Source: Apteryx mantelli
Taxonomy: Eukaryota > Chordata > Aves > Apterygiformes > Apterygidae
DNA: 64,000 nt
Assembly (NCBI RefSeq): GCF_036417845.1
Contig: NC_089981.1
Coordinates: 84,547,268-84,611,267, forward strand
Reading direction: 5' to 3'
Shown here: positions 63,043 through 64,000 of the stretch, in pieces
Numbering within the stretch: position 1 is the stretch's first letter
Layout of the letters: each line of letters begins with the position of its first letter
Notes under the pieces: model-generated
What the model saw: only the letters and a program-made list of their open reading frames with translations
Database searches by the model: none
What the model was told of the DNA's origin: nothing
Position numbers and translations under genes: made by a program

Positions 63043-64000
63043 CTAAAAAGACAGAAGAAGAGCCTTTGAAACTCATCCAAAGACAGGTGTGAATAGATTA
63101 GATCACTTGAACTGGACAGAGTGAATTTGTTTTGACCTACTGAACCTCACAGTTCACTTCTTTTGGATTAGAGCAGCACCTTCTGTTCCATCTCCACCTA
63201 CCTGCATTACTTCAGACCTTCCATGTGCTTGTATAACAAAGTCAGTGGTCATTTACCCCAAACATCTGAACATCATTTGCGTCAACTGTGTCTTTCTCAG
63301 GCTGCCATACCTTCTCCTGTCCTGCCCCACTCTGTGTTGCATATGCTAAAGAATGTTATTCAATGTAAGTTTTTAGCAATAGTGGTACACAGATATTTCC
63401 AAAGTAAATGCGGTACATGGCATCCGTTCATTTACTAGTAAAACTGTTAAACAAACAATCTTCTAATATGTTATAAAAATCTATAAACTAAACAGTGCAT
63501 CAACTATACTGTAATATATAATTAGATGAGGCAGCATCTTTTAAATATGCAACAAATTGAATAACTTGCATGTAACATATGTAATGAAATATGCAAGCTG
63601 AACCCTTCAACTACAGAAATGAACTGGTAAAATCAAAGCTATTATGCTCCAAGATAAATTTAAACTTGTGAATTTTCAAGTCTTCCTTCCTTCCCACTGC
63701 TTACATTTACAAAAACAGAGACTACCACAACAGACAGGCTAAAGGATCAGGTACACTTTGCTTCCATATGGAACCAGGCTAGCAAAATAGAAAAAAGGCT
63801 CGGTTTTGAAAAGCCAGAAACTGGTTACATGTCGCTAGCACAGAACCATTCTAGATGCACAAAATCATCAGCACAAAAGAAAAAAAATGTAACTATATGA
63901 CAGGTAATTCTTTGGAAACAGCACTCTTTTTGGAAAGAAATGGCAATGTGAGAAAGGAAGTAGCTTAAATCATCCCTAACATTGACTGCCTGTAAGTAGA

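Larger units (their letters stand above)
18515..64000 (-). other. TALPID3: TALPID3 (KIAA0586) gene, 3' two-thirds, 21 exons
   Basis: Minus-strand transcription unit entering at the right edge and ending near 18,515. TALPID3 acts at the distal centriole/basal body. It is required for ciliogenesis and for Hedgehog signalling through GLI processing; loss gives the chick talpid3 limb phenotype and, in human KIAA0586, Joubert syndrome (established knowledge). In the sequence, 21 exons with AG/GT borders and matching phases encode 1,078 residues with no internal stop. Diagnostic stretches include the coiled coil [120 protein letters not shown] and DYDPPSEGQVV. These match vertebrate TALPID3 as I remember it. 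The N-terminal part, first exons and promoter are outside the window. The identity is secure; the last exon is less so. Confidence 0.93.
62079..64000 (-). other. TALPID3 introns flanking exon 63,001-63,042
   Basis: The intron upstream of 63,042 is not completed within the window. A splice-donor-like site at 63,200-63,201 follows the in-frame peptide HGRSEVMQ and is treated as a possible micro-exon in the findings. Confidence 0.6.

Noticed and set aside
1..64000. Search for a novel multi-gene system, CRISPR array, integrated virus, tRNA or rRNA
   Set aside because: Nothing of the kind was seen; the window is one vertebrate gene with ordinary intron and intergenic DNA.

Overview
The window is vertebrate nuclear DNA, almost certainly from a bird. 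It is AT-rich, has sparse short exons in long introns, has no operon-like packing, and carries CR1-family LINE sequence (about 35,940-37,165) of the type that dominates bird genomes. I cannot name the species.

The only gene I can firmly identify lies on the minus strand. It is the orthologue of TALPID3 (human KIAA0586), a centriole/basal-body protein needed for primary cilium formation and Hedgehog signalling. I resolved 21 coding exons by hand from the right edge (63,042) down to about 19,118. Each has GT-AG splice borders, and the phases agree throughout. Joined, they make 3,237 nt, or 1,078 codons plus a stop. Twenty exons read into sequence that I recognise from vertebrate TALPID3, with the essential coiled coil in the second exon (61,852-62,078). 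The N-terminal part of the protein (probably a few hundred residues) and the promoter lie beyond base 64,000. The last exon (19,118-19,260) fits in phase, is open and ends in a stop, but I do not recognise its peptide. It is a candidate bird- or isoform-specific C-terminus with plausible poly(A) signals at about 18,536 and 18,605.

Layout: 1-18,500 is intergenic, downstream of TALPID3. In other vertebrates DACT1 lies next on this side, but no DACT1 exon is visible here. This stretch holds simple repeats, a few GC-richer patches and one stretch (10,240-10,730) that looks like a candidate conserved regulatory element. From 18,500 to 64,000 is the TALPID3 transcription unit. Its introns hold a divergent pair of CR1 fragments (35,940-37,165), an older CR1/L3-like remnant (about 40,440-40,795), two further weak repeat copies (27,793-27,870 and 53,285-53,430), microsatellites and homopolymer runs.

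No tRNA, rRNA, CRISPR array, viral gene or bacterial-type system was seen. The most useful leads are the unrecognised terminal exon, an exon with paired in-frame alternative splice sites at both ends (30,608-30,747), the divergent CR1 pair, and a CU-repeat tract just upstream of one acceptor. All were read by eye; no alignment or search was run.
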